From assembly GCA_002730485.1 (NCBI GenBank), contig PCAH01000123.1, positions 1 through 44,506 on the forward strand: 44,506 nucleotides of DNA. Reading direction: 5' to 3'. This document shows, piece after piece, positions 16,953 to 26,287 of this stretch. This stretch comes from Dehalococcoidia bacterium (GTDB lineage Bacteria > Chloroflexota > Dehalococcoidia > UBA3495). The position numbers and the translations under genes are program-made. The notes beneath the pieces are model-generated. The model saw only the letters and a program-made list of their open reading frames with translations, was not told the origin of the DNA and did no database searches. Position 1 is the first letter of the stretch; every line of letters starts with the position of its first letter.

Positions 16953-17774
16953 CTAGAAGCGAATGGTTATGCTGTCTCCGGCCCGCCAGCGAAGGTCCCG
17001 TATTTTGGTGTCTTTGGGAACTTCAAACACCATCCAGCCATCGACTGCCGTATCGATCTTCAGCTCAAAGGGGCCTTCCAGGAAGAGGATGTTCTTCTCC
17101 TTGTTTTCCCGAACGGAGTTCGCTGGCTCGACCAGTATCTGGGCCGCTTGGGCAGCACCTTCAGGGCCGCTGCACTGGTAGTTGAAGGTACCCGGCTGGT
17201 CAAAGCGATGGGAGGTGGATGCGCCAGGAGCCAAAGGCACCTGGTCCACTGCAAACCCTGGTATCACACCAGGGCCAAATTGGATCGACGATTCAGTGTC
17301 GCCGTCGTTGGCCCATTTCACGGTGGAACCAGCGTTTACGATAGTTCGCTCGTGGTCGAAGCACTCCCCTGCCTCCATATTGACCGTGGCATCACCCTGT
17401 CCGCGGGCATCCAAGAACACGGAGTCGGTCACGCTTAACGGACGGTAATCGTTCTGGAAGAAATCTCCGATGACCGCAGCCTGTGCGTCGGCGACGAACA
17501 CCGCGTTCACCGCAACGTGATTCTCCACCTTGAGCCGCATCAGCAGCAACTCGTTCTTGTCTGAAGCGGGTTTGATACGCCATTTGCGGATCACATCGGT
17601 TGGGTCGATGGTCGAGTAGCGAAGTTCGTCGGTCGTCTCCATCTCCAGCACGTTCAGCAGAAGGATCCGGCCTTCATGGTATTGCCCCAGGGACGATGAT
17701 GTGTCGCTGCATGCCGCAACCAAAGCTGGCATCAAGATTAGGAAGAGCAGGAAAAGTGAACGCTTTGAAATCAA
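16953..17774 (-). CDS. Lipoprotein with a degenerate cupredoxin-like C-terminal domain
   Basis: 273 residues. A signal peptide (KRSLFLLFLILMPALVAAC) ends in a lipobox with cysteine at about residue 22, predicting a lipid-anchored extracytoplasmic protein. Residues about 30-130 form an uncharacterised beta domain (GRILLLNVLEME, LLLMRLKVENHVAV). Residues about 140-230 look like a cupredoxin: NAGSTVKWANDGDTE, then LAPGASTSHRFDQPGTFNYQC, then ILVEP. Real copper sites use a His after the W/NxD strand and a C-x(n)-H-x-M loop. Here the first position is TESS and the loop after the Cys is SGPEG, so copper binding is doubtful. The gene stands alone; function unknown. Confidence 0.7.
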   Translation of the reverse strand: MISKRSLFLLFLILMPALVAACSDTSSSLGQYHEGRILLLNVLEMETTDELRYSTIDPTDVIRKWRIKPASDKNELLLMRLKVENHVAVNAVFVADAQAAVIGDFFQNDYRPLSVTDSVFLDARGQGDATVNMEAGECFDHERTIVNAGSTVKWANDGDTESSIQFGPGVIPGFAVDQVPLAPGASTSHRFDQPGTFNYQCSGPEGAAQAAQILVEPANSVRENKEKNILFLEGPFELKIDTAVDGWMVFEVPKDTKIRDLRWRAGDSITIRF

Positions 17775-17873
17775 GCCGATTCTCCAGGCAAACGGAAACG
17801 TTGTTCCAGTATGCCAGCATTTTAGTGTTTGGTTAGATATCGATTGGAATACGTGGCCGACGGGAAGTCGGGT

Positions 17874-19067
17874 CTAAGAACCGGCGGTGGTCAAACTGGG
17901 CAATTGGCGCAGCCGTTGGACCAGGTCCACCAGCACTCCCAGCAGGTATTCCACCTCTTCTTCTGTATTTTCGCGCCCCAAGGTCAACCGAAGGCTGCCG
18001 CGGGCGATCTCAGCCGACTGGCCCAACGCCAGTAAGACGTGGGAAGGCTCCAGTGAACCAGAGCTGCACGCGCTGCCACTAGAAGCGGCGATTCCGGCCA
18101 TGTCTAGGCCCAACAAGATGGGTTCACCCTCTATCCCACTGAAGGAGAAGTTCGCATTGTTGGGAAGTCTCTCGGTGGGGTGTCCGTTCAGTCGGGTGCC
18201 TGGTATCCGTTCCAGCACCGACTCCACTATCAGGTCTCTAAGAGCCGCGCACCGGGCACTGGTCTCTTCTCTAACGTTGTTGGCGGCCTCCAGGGCCAGG
18301 GAGAGGCCGATGATCCCTGGTATGTTTTCCGTGCCGGAGCGGCGCTCCCTTTCCTGTCCGCCACCATGGATCAGTGGGAGGTAGGGAGTACCCCTTTTTA
18401 TGTAGAGCACACCGGTGCCCTTGGGGCCGTGGAACTTGTGTCCGGAGAGGCTGAGCAAATCCACTCCCAGTTCAGCCACATCCAGAGAAAGATAACCGGC
18501 GGCCTGAACGGCATCGGTATGAAATACGATGGTCCGGTCTAATTCTTCAGCCCTTTTCTTGATCGACTTGGCAATCTCAGAGATGGGGTTGATGGTCCCG
18601 ATCTCATTGTTTCCGTACATGATCGTTACCAGGGTGGTCCGCTCATTGATGACGTTGTACACGGCTTCTGGCTGGACCATTCCATTGGAGTCCACCGGGA
18701 CGTAGGTGATCTCAAACCCCAGGGATTCCAGGTACTGACAGGAATGCAGCACCGCATGATGCTCCACGCTGGAGGTGATGATATGGTTGCCCGTCTCTCT
18801 GAGAGCTGTGGCCACACCGTGGATGGCAGCGTTGTCCGACTCAGTGCCACTGCCGGTGAAGACCACTTCTCTGGGGCGACAGTTCAGTACCTTGGCTACC
18901 CGTTCGCGGGATTCATCCAGGGCATAGCGGGCTTCTTGACCCACCGAGTGGATGCTGGAAGGGTTGCCAAAATGCTCCGTGAAAAACGGAATCATAGCCT
19001 CCAGGACTTTGGGATCCAGGGAGGTGGTGCCTGCGTGATCTAAGTAAACCGTGCCTTCAACCGTCAT
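17874..19067 (-). CDS. Cysteine desulfurase, NifS/IscS family
   Basis: 397 residues, a class-V PLP aminotransferase fold. The N-terminus reads [15 protein letters not shown]. The PLP region shows [15 protein letters not shown] and [12 protein letters not shown], the Schiff-base lysine sits in [16 protein letters not shown], and the active-site cysteine in [17 protein letters not shown], the long-loop form typical of the IscS/NifS group. It removes sulfur from L-cysteine for Fe-S clusters or thiolated tRNA. No IscU, MnmA or ThiI gene follows, so the acceptor is not indicated. With selA in the same window, selenium delivery is also conceivable, but the motif set alone does not show that. Confidence 0.92.
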   Translation of the reverse strand: MTVEGTVYLDHAGTTSLDPKVLEAMIPFFTEHFGNPSSIHSVGQEARYALDESRERVAKVLNCRPREVVFTGSGTESDNAAIHGVATALRETGNHIITSSVEHHAVLHSCQYLESLGFEITYVPVDSNGMVQPEAVYNVINERTTLVTIMYGNNEIGTINPISEIAKSIKKRAEELDRTIVFHTDAVQAAGYLSLDVAELGVDLLSLSGHKFHGPKGTGVLYIKRGTPYLPLIHGGGQERERRSGTENIPGIIGLSLALEAANNVREETSARCAALRDLIVESVLERIPGTRLNGHPTERLPNNANFSFSGIEGEPILLGLDMAGIAASSGSACSSGSLEPSHVLLALGQSAEIARGSLRLTLGRENTEEEVEYLLGVLVDLVQRLRQLPSLTTAGS

Positions 19068-19230
19068 TGTTATCCGTATCTAATCTCGTGATCTGTAATG
19101 AGCGATTCAACTCGCGCTACTGGCCACATCTCGCTCGTGAAGCCATTTTAGCATAGGTGCAGTCAGACATCTTGAGCCCGAGCGCGATGGCTCACATTTT
19201 CAAAAGGCTCTCTATCCTAACCAGCAGAAC

Positions 19231-19935
19231 CTATCTGGGAAAACTGCTCCTGGCCATGGAAAACAAAAACGCCCCGACGACCGCCAACCACACGCCGTCT
19301 ATCGGCTCCAAAAACACCGCTAGAGCAACCCCGCCCAGGAGCATAGACCCGCCAACCGCCAGCCCCATGGCAGAGGCGATCCTCGTAGCCGTCCGGTGAT
19401 TTCCGGTCAGTCCCCAGATGCTTGCCCGCAGAAGGCGTCCTCCATCCAGGGGATAGCCAGGCACCAGGTTAAATACTCCCAGGCTCAGATTGGTCCAGGC
19501 CAATAACACCAGGATCACCTCCACCGAGGAGCCCCCCCGCCCCAGCAGGAACCACGCTGCTCCCAATATCACCGCCAGCACGATGCTGATCAGCGGGCCA
19601 ACCAGGGCAACCATGAACTCGGTGATGGGACGCTGCGGCTCACGGTCCAAGCGAGATACCCCGCCAAATATGAACAGGGTGATACCGCGCACGGGAATGC
19701 CCTTGCTTAGGGCCATGACACTATGGCTCAGTTCGTGGGCCAGCACTGAGAGGAAGAAGAGCACCACGGTGATCATGGCAACGGCCCACCGCTGTGTCAC
19801 TGACCAACGCAATCTAGGGTCCTCAAATTCGCCGGCCAGCAGGTAAGTCAGCAGCAGGAATACCAGGATCCAGCTGATATTCACCTCTACCGGGATGCCA
19901 AATATCTTTCCCAACCGCAGTGATGCGCCCATCAA
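19231..19935 (-). CDS. Site-2 protease family (M50) intramembrane metalloprotease without CBS domains
   Basis: 234 residues with about six membrane helices. The zinc-binding motif is in LSVLAHELSHSVMAL, and the third ligand region reads FNLVPGYPLDGGRLL. The FGGVSRLDREP segment is the usual membrane-reentrant or edge strand of the SpoIVFB/Rv2869-like group. Many relatives carry two CBS domains after the last helix, but this protein stops at SMARSSFPR, so the membrane core stands alone. Such proteases release membrane-bound transcription factors or clear signal peptides. No anti-sigma factor is adjacent. Confidence 0.88.
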   Translation of the reverse strand: MMGASLRLGKIFGIPVEVNISWILVFLLLTYLLAGEFEDPRLRWSVTQRWAVAMITVVLFFLSVLAHELSHSVMALSKGIPVRGITLFIFGGVSRLDREPQRPITEFMVALVGPLISIVLAVILGAAWFLLGRGGSSVEVILVLLAWTNLSLGVFNLVPGYPLDGGRLLRASIWGLTGNHRTATRIASAMGLAVGGSMLLGGVALAVFLEPIDGVWLAVVGAFLFSMARSSFPR

Positions 19936-20083
19936 GCCCTTACCCGAATATACGGTTCAGTATCTATACGTGCCCCAAAACTGGATAGATTACATGAACT
20001 TAGCATCTCACAGAAACTTACAGCCAGGGAATGGGCTACTAGCGGGGCCAGTTGGATTGGGATCAGGTCTGGGTAGTTGGAGG

Positions 20084-20989
20084 TCAGGGAGTTGGTTTCT
20101 GGTTGCCGCAGGCGTACGCCACCAGCTTGTAGACCAGCTTGGCAGCGGTGTAGGAGCAAGCGGGCGGTCCGTCTGCCGGGGCCAGTTCACACACATCAAA
20201 GCCAACGATACGGCGAGACTCGGCAACCTTGCCCAGCAGCGAGACCAACTGATGCCAGGCGATACCCCCTGGCTCTGGTGTGCCAACGGCGGGCATCAGG
20301 GCCGGGTCCAACACGTCCAGGTCAACGCTCACGTAGACCGTGTCGCTCAGGCTATCCAAGACCGACTCTAACGAGCCGTTGTCTGAGTTGGGTGCCCAAT
20401 ACCACACGGGAATATTATTCTCCCGAATGAAGTCGTGTTCTTCCTGACACATGCTGCGGATACCGGCCAGGGCAATGGGACAGCACTCGTAGGCTCTGCG
20501 GGCAGCAGATGCGTGCCCGAAGGGGGTCCCCATATATTCGTTGCGCAGGTCGGCATGGGCGTCCAGATACAACACTGAGAGGTCGGGGTGGGCTTCTTTG
20601 TGGGCCTGCACCGAGCCAATGGTGATGGAGTGCTCGCCGCCCAGCAGACCAACGGTCTTTCCCTGGGCCAGGTACTCTGCCACCACGCCTTTGATCCTCT
20701 CGGTCATGGGGCCAGGGCCGGCCATGTGAGGTTCTACAGCGCCAGTTGTGTGGATACCGATCTCCGATACATCCAGTTCCAGTTCAAAGTCGTAATCTTC
20801 TAAGCCATAAGAAGCCGTGATCATAGCCTCTGGCCCTTCGCGAGAGCCACTTCTAAACGAGGTGGTGCTGTCGTAGGGCACCGGGATTATTACCGCCTGG
20901 GAAGCGTCTATCGAAGATTGTTCTTGGGGCAGGGCGAGGAAGTTGTGGGGAATCAGAGGAAATGCCGAGTCCGGGCCAGCTTCAGGCAA
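20084..20989 (-). CDS. speB: Agmatinase (ureohydrolase family)
   Basis: About 302 residues of the arginase/agmatinase family. Manganese-binding motifs are all present: LGGEHSITIGS, LYLDAHADLRNEY and VSVDLDVLDPALMPAVGTPEPGG, and the N-terminal VIIPVPYDSTTSFRSGSREGP is agmatinase-like. It would convert agmatine to putrescine and urea. The start is uncertain. The frame stays open far into speD, but homologous proteins begin close to NFLALPQEQ, so I place the start at a TTG (20987-20989) that overlaps the speD stop by 8 bases, giving translational coupling. Together with SpeD it supplies the precursors for spermidine; no spermidine synthase or arginine decarboxylase is in the window. Confidence 0.88.
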   Translation of the reverse strand: MPEAGPDSAFPLIPHNFLALPQEQSSIDASQAVIIPVPYDSTTSFRSGSREGPEAMITASYGLEDYDFELELDVSEIGIHTTGAVEPHMAGPGPMTERIKGVVAEYLAQGKTVGLLGGEHSITIGSVQAHKEAHPDLSVLYLDAHADLRNEYMGTPFGHASAARRAYECCPIALAGIRSMCQEEHDFIRENNIPVWYWAPNSDNGSLESVLDSLSDTVYVSVDLDVLDPALMPAVGTPEPGGIAWHQLVSLLGKVAESRRIVGFDVCELAPADGPPACSYTAAKLVYKLVAYACGNQKPTP

Positions 20990-21413
20990 GGTGCTGTCCC
21001 GAGCCACCGGCTTCCAAAACGGCACGTTGGTCTTGGGCTTCAGCCATGCCGTGGCGTTCGTCCAACCACTCAAGACCGCGGTCTAGGAGCCAGGTTTTGG
21101 TTTCTTTGAGGTCAAACATCTCTATCACATCTTCCAGCGCCCGTTCATGGTTGAACGGCTGGCAGGAGAACAGGTCGATGTTGATGTAATCCTTGCGGGG
21201 GAATGTATGGATGCTGATGTGGCTCTCGGCGATAATCACGAAGCCGGACACCCCGGAGTCTTCACTCTTGGGAGCCTCGTATTTGAGCACATTGGGCTCG
21301 GTGATACGGGTCATATCTAGGGCGTCAGGATAATCGTACAAGAAGTCGCGGATGAGATCCGCATCCCACATCTTGTCGATATTCCCACCGTAACCGTCGA
21401 TAACCAGGTGCAT
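20982..21413 (-). CDS. speD: S-adenosylmethionine decarboxylase proenzyme
   Basis: 143 residues, the prokaryotic (class 1b) SpeD length. The self-cleavage site is IIAESHISIHTFP, where Ser64 would become the pyruvoyl group; His69 and the preceding glutamate are conserved. The ATG at 21413 is preceded by GGAGG at 5 bases; a longer ORF starting at 21473 adds a non-conserved leader. The enzyme makes decarboxylated AdoMet, the aminopropyl donor for spermidine. The C-terminus extends some 20 residues past the usual end (EWLDERHGMAEAQDQ and on), over sequence close to the speB start. It is divergent from the ABC transporter gene at 21622. Confidence 0.92.
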   Translation of the reverse strand: MHLVIDGYGGNIDKMWDADLIRDFLYDYPDALDMTRITEPNVLKYEAPKSEDSGVSGFVIIAESHISIHTFPRKDYINIDLFSCQPFNHERALEDVIEMFDLKETKTWLLDRGLEWLDERHGMAEAQDQRAVLEAGGSGQHLA

Positions 21414-21621
21414 CCAGCCTCCGTTAAAATTCCGTGTAGATAGCCCAAATAACGAATTCGCGCTCCTTGGCAAATCCAGTTCTATAGAATATCATCACTT
21501 GTGGCCAAGCACAATCAGGCTAAGCAGGCACGCGCAGACGTGGCTTTCAGCCTCATCTCTATCGAAAGATCATGGGAAATTATCCCTTGTTCTAGTTTGG
21601 TGAAATAGTTTGCAGTCCGAC

Positions 21622-22557
21622 ATGATTCAGGCCGAGAGCCTAACCCACTACTACGGACCATACCCGGCGATACAAGACGTCAATTTTGACGTTCGTCGCG
21701 GTGAGATCCTAGGGTTTCTTGGGCCCAACGGCGCAGGCAAGACCACTACCATGCGCATAATCACAGGCTTCCTTCCCCCCTCCAGAGGTTCGGTCACCCT
21801 GGACGGCTATGACGTGGTGGAACAGTCTCTGGAGGCCCGCCGCCGCGTGGGATACCTCCCAGAGACAGTGCCGCTCTACACTGATATGTCGGTCAACAAC
21901 TACTTGAAGTACATGGGTACCCTAAGAGGCATGGCTCCGAACACCATCAAGTCCCGGTTGGGAGAGGTGATCGATGTGTGCCGTCTGGGAGACTACCGCA
22001 AGACCCACATAGGCAAGCTCTCCAAAGGATTTAGGCAGCGCGTGGGTATTGCCCAGGCGATCCTCCACCAACCTCAACTTTTGGTGCTTGACGAACCCAC
22101 CATAGGTATCGACCCGATCCAGGTGGTGGAGACCCGCAAGCTGATTCAAGAACTGGGCAGAGACCAAACTGTGGTACTGAGCAGCCACATCCTCCCTGAA
22201 GTTAGCATGATCTGCGACCGGGTATTGATCATCAATGAAGGCCACATCGTGGCTGAAGATACACCCAAGAACCTGGCCGAGGGTCTACAGGGAGTAGAAC
22301 GCCTAGAGGTGGAGATTGGCGGCCCTGCTGCCGAGGTGCTCCCGGTCTTAAAGGGCATCCGGGGCGTGAATGATGTGGCCCACGTCAACAGGGACGGACG
22401 CCATACATACACTATCCAAGCCGATTCGGGGCAAGATTTAAGGGATGCCATATCCCAAGCGGTCATCAGCAATGGCTGGAGTCTACGCGGCCTGCAGATG
22501 GTCGGCATGAGCTTGGAAGAGATATTCCTCCGTCTCACTACCCACGAGGAGTTGTAG
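21622..22557 (+). CDS. ABC transporter ATPase, GldA/NosF-like
   Basis: 311 residues from the ATG at 21622 (a TTG at 21610 is also in frame; neither has a strong ribosome site). Walker A is GPNGAGKTTT, the signature motif is the variant LSKGFRQRVGIAQAIL, Walker B is LLVLDEPTIGIDP, followed by LSSHIL with the H-loop. The C-terminal 90 residues form the usual extra domain (LEVEIGGPAAEVLPVLKGI). Sequence style and gene order match the ATPase of gliding-type GldA-GldF-GldG or NosF-like exporters. The permease begins 2 bases after the stop, so this is the first gene of a tight four-gene operon. Confidence 0.92.
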   Translation: MIQAESLTHYYGPYPAIQDVNFDVRRGEILGFLGPNGAGKTTTMRIITGFLPPSRGSVTLDGYDVVEQSLEARRRVGYLPETVPLYTDMSVNNYLKYMGTLRGMAPNTIKSRLGEVIDVCRLGDYRKTHIGKLSKGFRQRVGIAQAILHQPQLLVLDEPTIGIDPIQVVETRKLIQELGRDQTVVLSSHILPEVSMICDRVLIINEGHIVAEDTPKNLAEGLQGVERLEVEIGGPAAEVLPVLKGIRGVNDVAHVNRDGRHTYTIQADSGQDLRDAISQAVISNGWSLRGLQMVGMSLEEIFLRLTTHEEL

Positions 22558-22559
22558 GG

Positions 22560-23273
22560 ATGCGAACAGCCCAGGCGGTAGCCTGGAAAGAGATTCAGAT
22601 TTATTTCAGCAGCCCTACGGCTTACATCGTCGGCCTGATATTTCTGGCATTAACCGGGTTCTTCTTTACACAGGATCTAGGTGACCCCTTTCCGGAAGCC
22701 ACACTAACCCCATTCTTCGACGGCGCGATCATAGTGTTCATATTGCTGGCGCCAGCCCTCACCATGAGGCTGCTCGCTGAAGAGAGCAAACTGGGCACCA
22801 TAGAACTGTTGTTGACCTCACCCGTGCGCGATTGGGAGATCATCCTCGGCAAATACGTAGCCAGCATAGCGTTCTTCCTGGTCTTGGTGGCGTTGTCATT
22901 CCTCTACGCCATCTTGTTATTTATCTACGCCAGTCCCGACCCCGGCCCCATCTACGCGGGTTATCTGGGATTGATTCTTTACGGCGCGGCGGCCCTGTCA
23001 ATCGGGTTGCTAACCTCGACGATGACGAATAACCAGATAGTGTCCGCCGTGGTCGCCATGGGGTTATTACTAGCCCTCTTCTTTGCTGATCGGGCTTTCG
23101 GTTCGGTCAGCGGCAAGGCCGGAGAGATAATCGGGGAGATGGGGTTACGTGGCCACTACGACGACTTTGCCCGTGGTGTCATCGATACCACGAACATCGT
23201 GTACTTCATCAGCGTCATCGCGTTCTTCTTGTTCCTGTCCATACGCACCCTTGAATCCCGCAGGTGGCGTTAA
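22560..23273 (+). CDS. ABC-2 permease, GldF/NosY-like
   Basis: 237 residues and about six membrane helices: an N-terminal WKEIQIYFSSPTAYIVGLIFLA, then FFDGAIIVFILLAPALTMRLLAEE, and KLGTIELLLTSPVRDWEIILGKY, the typical cytoplasmic coupling segment of this permease family. Later helices run through LLTSTMTNNQIVSAVVAMGLLL and VYFISVIAFFLFLSI. It would form the membrane channel for the ATPase just upstream, whose stop is 2 bases away. The gldG-like gene starts immediately after its stop. Confidence 0.9.
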   Translation: MRTAQAVAWKEIQIYFSSPTAYIVGLIFLALTGFFFTQDLGDPFPEATLTPFFDGAIIVFILLAPALTMRLLAEESKLGTIELLLTSPVRDWEIILGKYVASIAFFLVLVALSFLYAILLFIYASPDPGPIYAGYLGLILYGAAALSIGLLTSTMTNNQIVSAVVAMGLLLALFFADRAFGSVSGKAGEIIGEMGLRGHYDDFARGVIDTTNIVYFISVIAFFLFLSIRTLESRRWR

Positions 23274-25142
23274 ATGACTACACCATCTAATCGGGACGAA
23301 GAAGAGAATAACCAGAACCAGGGCAACCAAGCCCCTAGAGACTGGCGTCGCCGCCGCCGGTCAGAGCGCCCGGCAACTGGGGATCAATCAGGTCAGCCGG
23401 AGACTCCCAGAGCCAGAGCCGAATCCTCGGATGAGGAACTTTCCCAGCCGCTCATATCATTCTTTGAGCCGGTTTTAGACTTGATAGTGGCCTTCAGCGG
23501 CCCTCTGATCCTTGCCGGAATCGTAGGCCTGGTCACCGGCATCATTGTCATCACTTTCGTCACTTCCATGCGCCTATACGGTGTCATCGACATCATCATT
23601 GGCCTGGTATTGCTTGGCGGCGTTGGAGCGGTGTTATTCAGCAGCGTCCTCACCGCGTTTGTCAGCCGTACTGGGCGTTACGGTGTGAACACCATCATCC
23701 TTGTCAGCGCGTTCACCGGGATAATCATCGTGGTCAACGTCATTTCGTTTGAGAACTCCAAACGTATGGACGTCACCGCCACCAACCAATTCAGCTTGGG
23801 CAACCGCACCAAAGATGTTCTCAGCAACCTCAGTGAAAACGTGCGGGCCACCGCGTTCTACAAGGACGAGGAAGACACCGACTCACCCGAGCTGGCCATA
23901 CGGCGGAGCAAGGTGCTGAACACCCTGGAGGAGTTTGACTCCAGAAGCAGCAAGTTCACCTACCGGGTGGTGGACCCCGACCTGAAACCAGAGGTGGTAA
24001 GCAAGTATTTTGGCGCCAGGCCCATTAGCTTTGTCACTGAGATCGTTGTTGTAGAAAGCATGGACAATGAGGTCTTTGACGTGCTGCGACCTACCGATGC
24101 CAGCTACACACAATTGGAACAAGACCTGGTAACCAGCACACTAGTGGCCACCGGGAGTGAAAAGAAACCGATCTATTTCCTGGCTGGACACGGTGAACGG
24201 GACATCAATGGCTCCACATCTGACGGTTATCTGAACGTCCGAACCGGTCTGGAAGGCGATAACTATCGGGTGGAAGAACTACTATGGCGACCCACCGACG
24301 TGGACGTGATGGTCCCTCTCGATGCCGCCCTTGTGGTGGTGGCTGGCCCCACTTCCAGCCTGCCGGAAGCCCACGGAGAAGCCCTTGACCAGTACCTGGA
24401 AGGCATAGCCCCAGACGGGACGCCTAGAAGGGAACACGGTCGCCTAATCTTCCTGGCAGAACCCGACTCACCCATTTCCTTCAAGAGCTTCTTTGCCGAC
24501 TGGGGGATCCTGGTGGCGTCCGGGTACATCCGTGACGTTGGCAGTTCAGTACCTGGCCTGCCGCAAACGCTGAGCCTACAGAATTTCAACCCAGAAGCAC
24601 CGCTGGACATCACCCTGCCCAAAGGTGAGCAGTTGCAGGCAGTAAGCATGCCCGGCGCCACCGCTGTCTCGCTATTGCAAGACGAACTTCGGAGCGGTCT
24701 GCCCTTGGCGGCAACATCGCCCAATAGTTTCCTGATCGACGAGCCGGACCGGATAGATCCCATCACCAACGCAGGCGCAGATTCAGACCCGGCTGGCCCG
24801 TTCGTGCCTGCGGTACTGGTTCGCTCGGTGGGTCAGGTAGGAGCAGAAGCTCCAACTGCCGAACCCGCCCCCTCTGAGATTTCTGACATAGTGGTCTTTG
24901 GCGACTCCGACTTCTTGTCCAACAGTTCATATAACCAAGGGGGAGGCAGCGACCTGTTCTTGAACTCGGCCAATTTCTTGGTCGGTGACTTCTCCCTCGT
25001 GTCGATTCGCCCCAAGGTAAACTCGTTCCGGGAGTTCAACCTGGACAAGAATGAGCTTAAATTCGTCAACTGGGCATCGTGGCTATTCCTCCCAGGACTA
25101 ATGGGAATGATGGCCGCCATCGTCTGGTGGGTGCGCCGGTAA
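23274..25142 (+). CDS. GldG-like ABC auxiliary protein with an N-terminal membrane block
   Basis: 622 residues. The first 60 or so are charged and disordered (RDEEENNQNQGNQ, WRRRRRSERP). Next come about four hydrophobic segments (VLDLIVAFSGPLILAGIVGLV, IIDIIIGLVLLGGVGAVLF, TIILVSAFTGIIIVV). A large periplasmic domain follows (about 175-590) with FSLGNRTKDVLSNLSENVRATAFYK, YRVVDPDLKPEV and a YFLAGHGERDI segment that mark the GldG/ABC_transp_aux family. It ends with one C-terminal helix (WASWLFLPGLMGMMAAIVWW). In gliding Bacteroidetes the homologue partners GldA and GldF; outside that phylum the substrate is unknown. The ATG follows the permease stop directly. Confidence 0.85.
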   Translation: MTTPSNRDEEENNQNQGNQAPRDWRRRRRSERPATGDQSGQPETPRARAESSDEELSQPLISFFEPVLDLIVAFSGPLILAGIVGLVTGIIVITFVTSMRLYGVIDIIIGLVLLGGVGAVLFSSVLTAFVSRTGRYGVNTIILVSAFTGIIIVVNVISFENSKRMDVTATNQFSLGNRTKDVLSNLSENVRATAFYKDEEDTDSPELAIRRSKVLNTLEEFDSRSSKFTYRVVDPDLKPEVVSKYFGARPISFVTEIVVVESMDNEVFDVLRPTDASYTQLEQDLVTSTLVATGSEKKPIYFLAGHGERDINGSTSDGYLNVRTGLEGDNYRVEELLWRPTDVDVMVPLDAALVVVAGPTSSLPEAHGEALDQYLEGIAPDGTPRREHGRLIFLAEPDSPISFKSFFADWGILVASGYIRDVGSSVPGLPQTLSLQNFNPEAPLDITLPKGEQLQAVSMPGATAVSLLQDELRSGLPLAATSPNSFLIDEPDRIDPITNAGADSDPAGPFVPAVLVRSVGQVGAEAPTAEPAPSEISDIVVFGDSDFLSNSSYNQGGGSDLFLNSANFLVGDFSLVSIRPKVNSFREFNLDKNELKFVNWASWLFLPGLMGMMAAIVWWVRR

Positions 25143-25241
25143 TACCCACCGCAGATCGATAACTACTGTCGCCGAACTCTCCGCAGAGGAGAGTCGGCTG
25201 ACCATCCTGACTCCGTATCTGACTCATCACAGGTCCAACCA

Positions 25242-26219
25242 ATGAATCTACGACTCTCAATTCTACTGGTGGTGGTTCTGGTAATCTTCGGCGGAACCTT
25301 CCTGGTACTCCGATTCACCGATAGTAATGAACCCAAGAAAACCAGTCCCTGGCTGTATCGAATCGATGAGGGTGACATCATTGGCTTGGAATTGATCTAC
25401 CAGGGAGAGCCGGTAACCTACTACCGCAGCCCGGCCAGCCTGGATTGGTACATCGCCGGACTTGCCGAAGGCACACCAGACACCCCGGTGTTTCAAGAAA
25501 GATGGGGCGGCACCCCGCTGTTGCTAAGCGGCCCCAGGGTTACCAGACCCCTTGCCGATAAGATCGAAGACCCCGCAGCATTTGGACTTGAACCGCCCGA
25601 GACCGAGGTAACCGTACACGACCGCTACGGCAACCAAGTTGAATTCCACATGGGTATCACAACTCCGGACAAAGAGAACCAATACGCCCGGTTGGTAGGC
25701 GACGACACGTTATTCACCGTCCCCGTAGAATGGGCGGAAGTGGTGAATAAACTGGCCGCTGATCCCCCATTCGGTCGGCTCTTCAGGATTGACCCTCGTA
25801 CCGCACTGATCGTCCAGTTTTTCCACGGTGAGGATCAAACCAGGTACGTGATTGAAGACGGCACTGGCAGATGGTTCCTCGACGGCGAGACCCCTAAATT
25901 GCTCGACGCTGAAGCCTGGGCGGAGTCGTTGCTGATGATTAGCAGCCCCAGGCTGGACCAGATACTTGCCCATAACATAGATGATCCGGCCAAATACGGG
26001 CTAACGGAGCCCGATGTGACCGTGGCGGTGATTGTCCGTCAAGGCGGACAGCATGCAGTCGAGTTCCATATTGGCAATCTAACTCCAGACGGCAAATCTC
26101 GATATGTGAGAGTTGAGCAGGGTAGCCTACTCAGCGAAGACCCAAACCTGTATGCCGTGTCCAACGCTCGGATTGATCCCATCCTTGCCCTGGCCACCGA
26201 CCCAGTGCTGGCCGAGTAA
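25242..26219 (+). CDS. DUF4340 protein with internal duplication
   Basis: 325 residues with an N-terminal membrane anchor (LSILLVVVLVIFGGTFLVLRF). Two similar halves follow. The first has LADKIEDPAAFGLEPPETEVTV with VEFHMGITTPDKENQYARL. The second has LAHNIDDPAKYGLTEPDVTVAV with VEFHIGNLTPDGKSRYVRV. These are DUF4340 repeats, a family found next to GldG-type proteins. The protein is probably membrane-tethered with its repeats outside the cytoplasm, acting with the transporter. The 99-base gap upstream contains a 7-bp stem (ACTCTCC...GGAGAGT, 25176-25194) without a U-run, so readthrough from gldG is possible. Confidence 0.85.
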   Translation: MNLRLSILLVVVLVIFGGTFLVLRFTDSNEPKKTSPWLYRIDEGDIIGLELIYQGEPVTYYRSPASLDWYIAGLAEGTPDTPVFQERWGGTPLLLSGPRVTRPLADKIEDPAAFGLEPPETEVTVHDRYGNQVEFHMGITTPDKENQYARLVGDDTLFTVPVEWAEVVNKLAADPPFGRLFRIDPRTALIVQFFHGEDQTRYVIEDGTGRWFLDGETPKLLDAEAWAESLLMISSPRLDQILAHNIDDPAKYGLTEPDVTVAVIVRQGGQHAVEFHIGNLTPDGKSRYVRVEQGSLLSEDPNLYAVSNARIDPILALATDPVLAE

Positions 26220-26287
26220 GCAGCCTCAGGCTTCCCAGCCTATTAGCGACAGGACATTGGATCAGGGGATCGTATCAGGGAGAGAAA

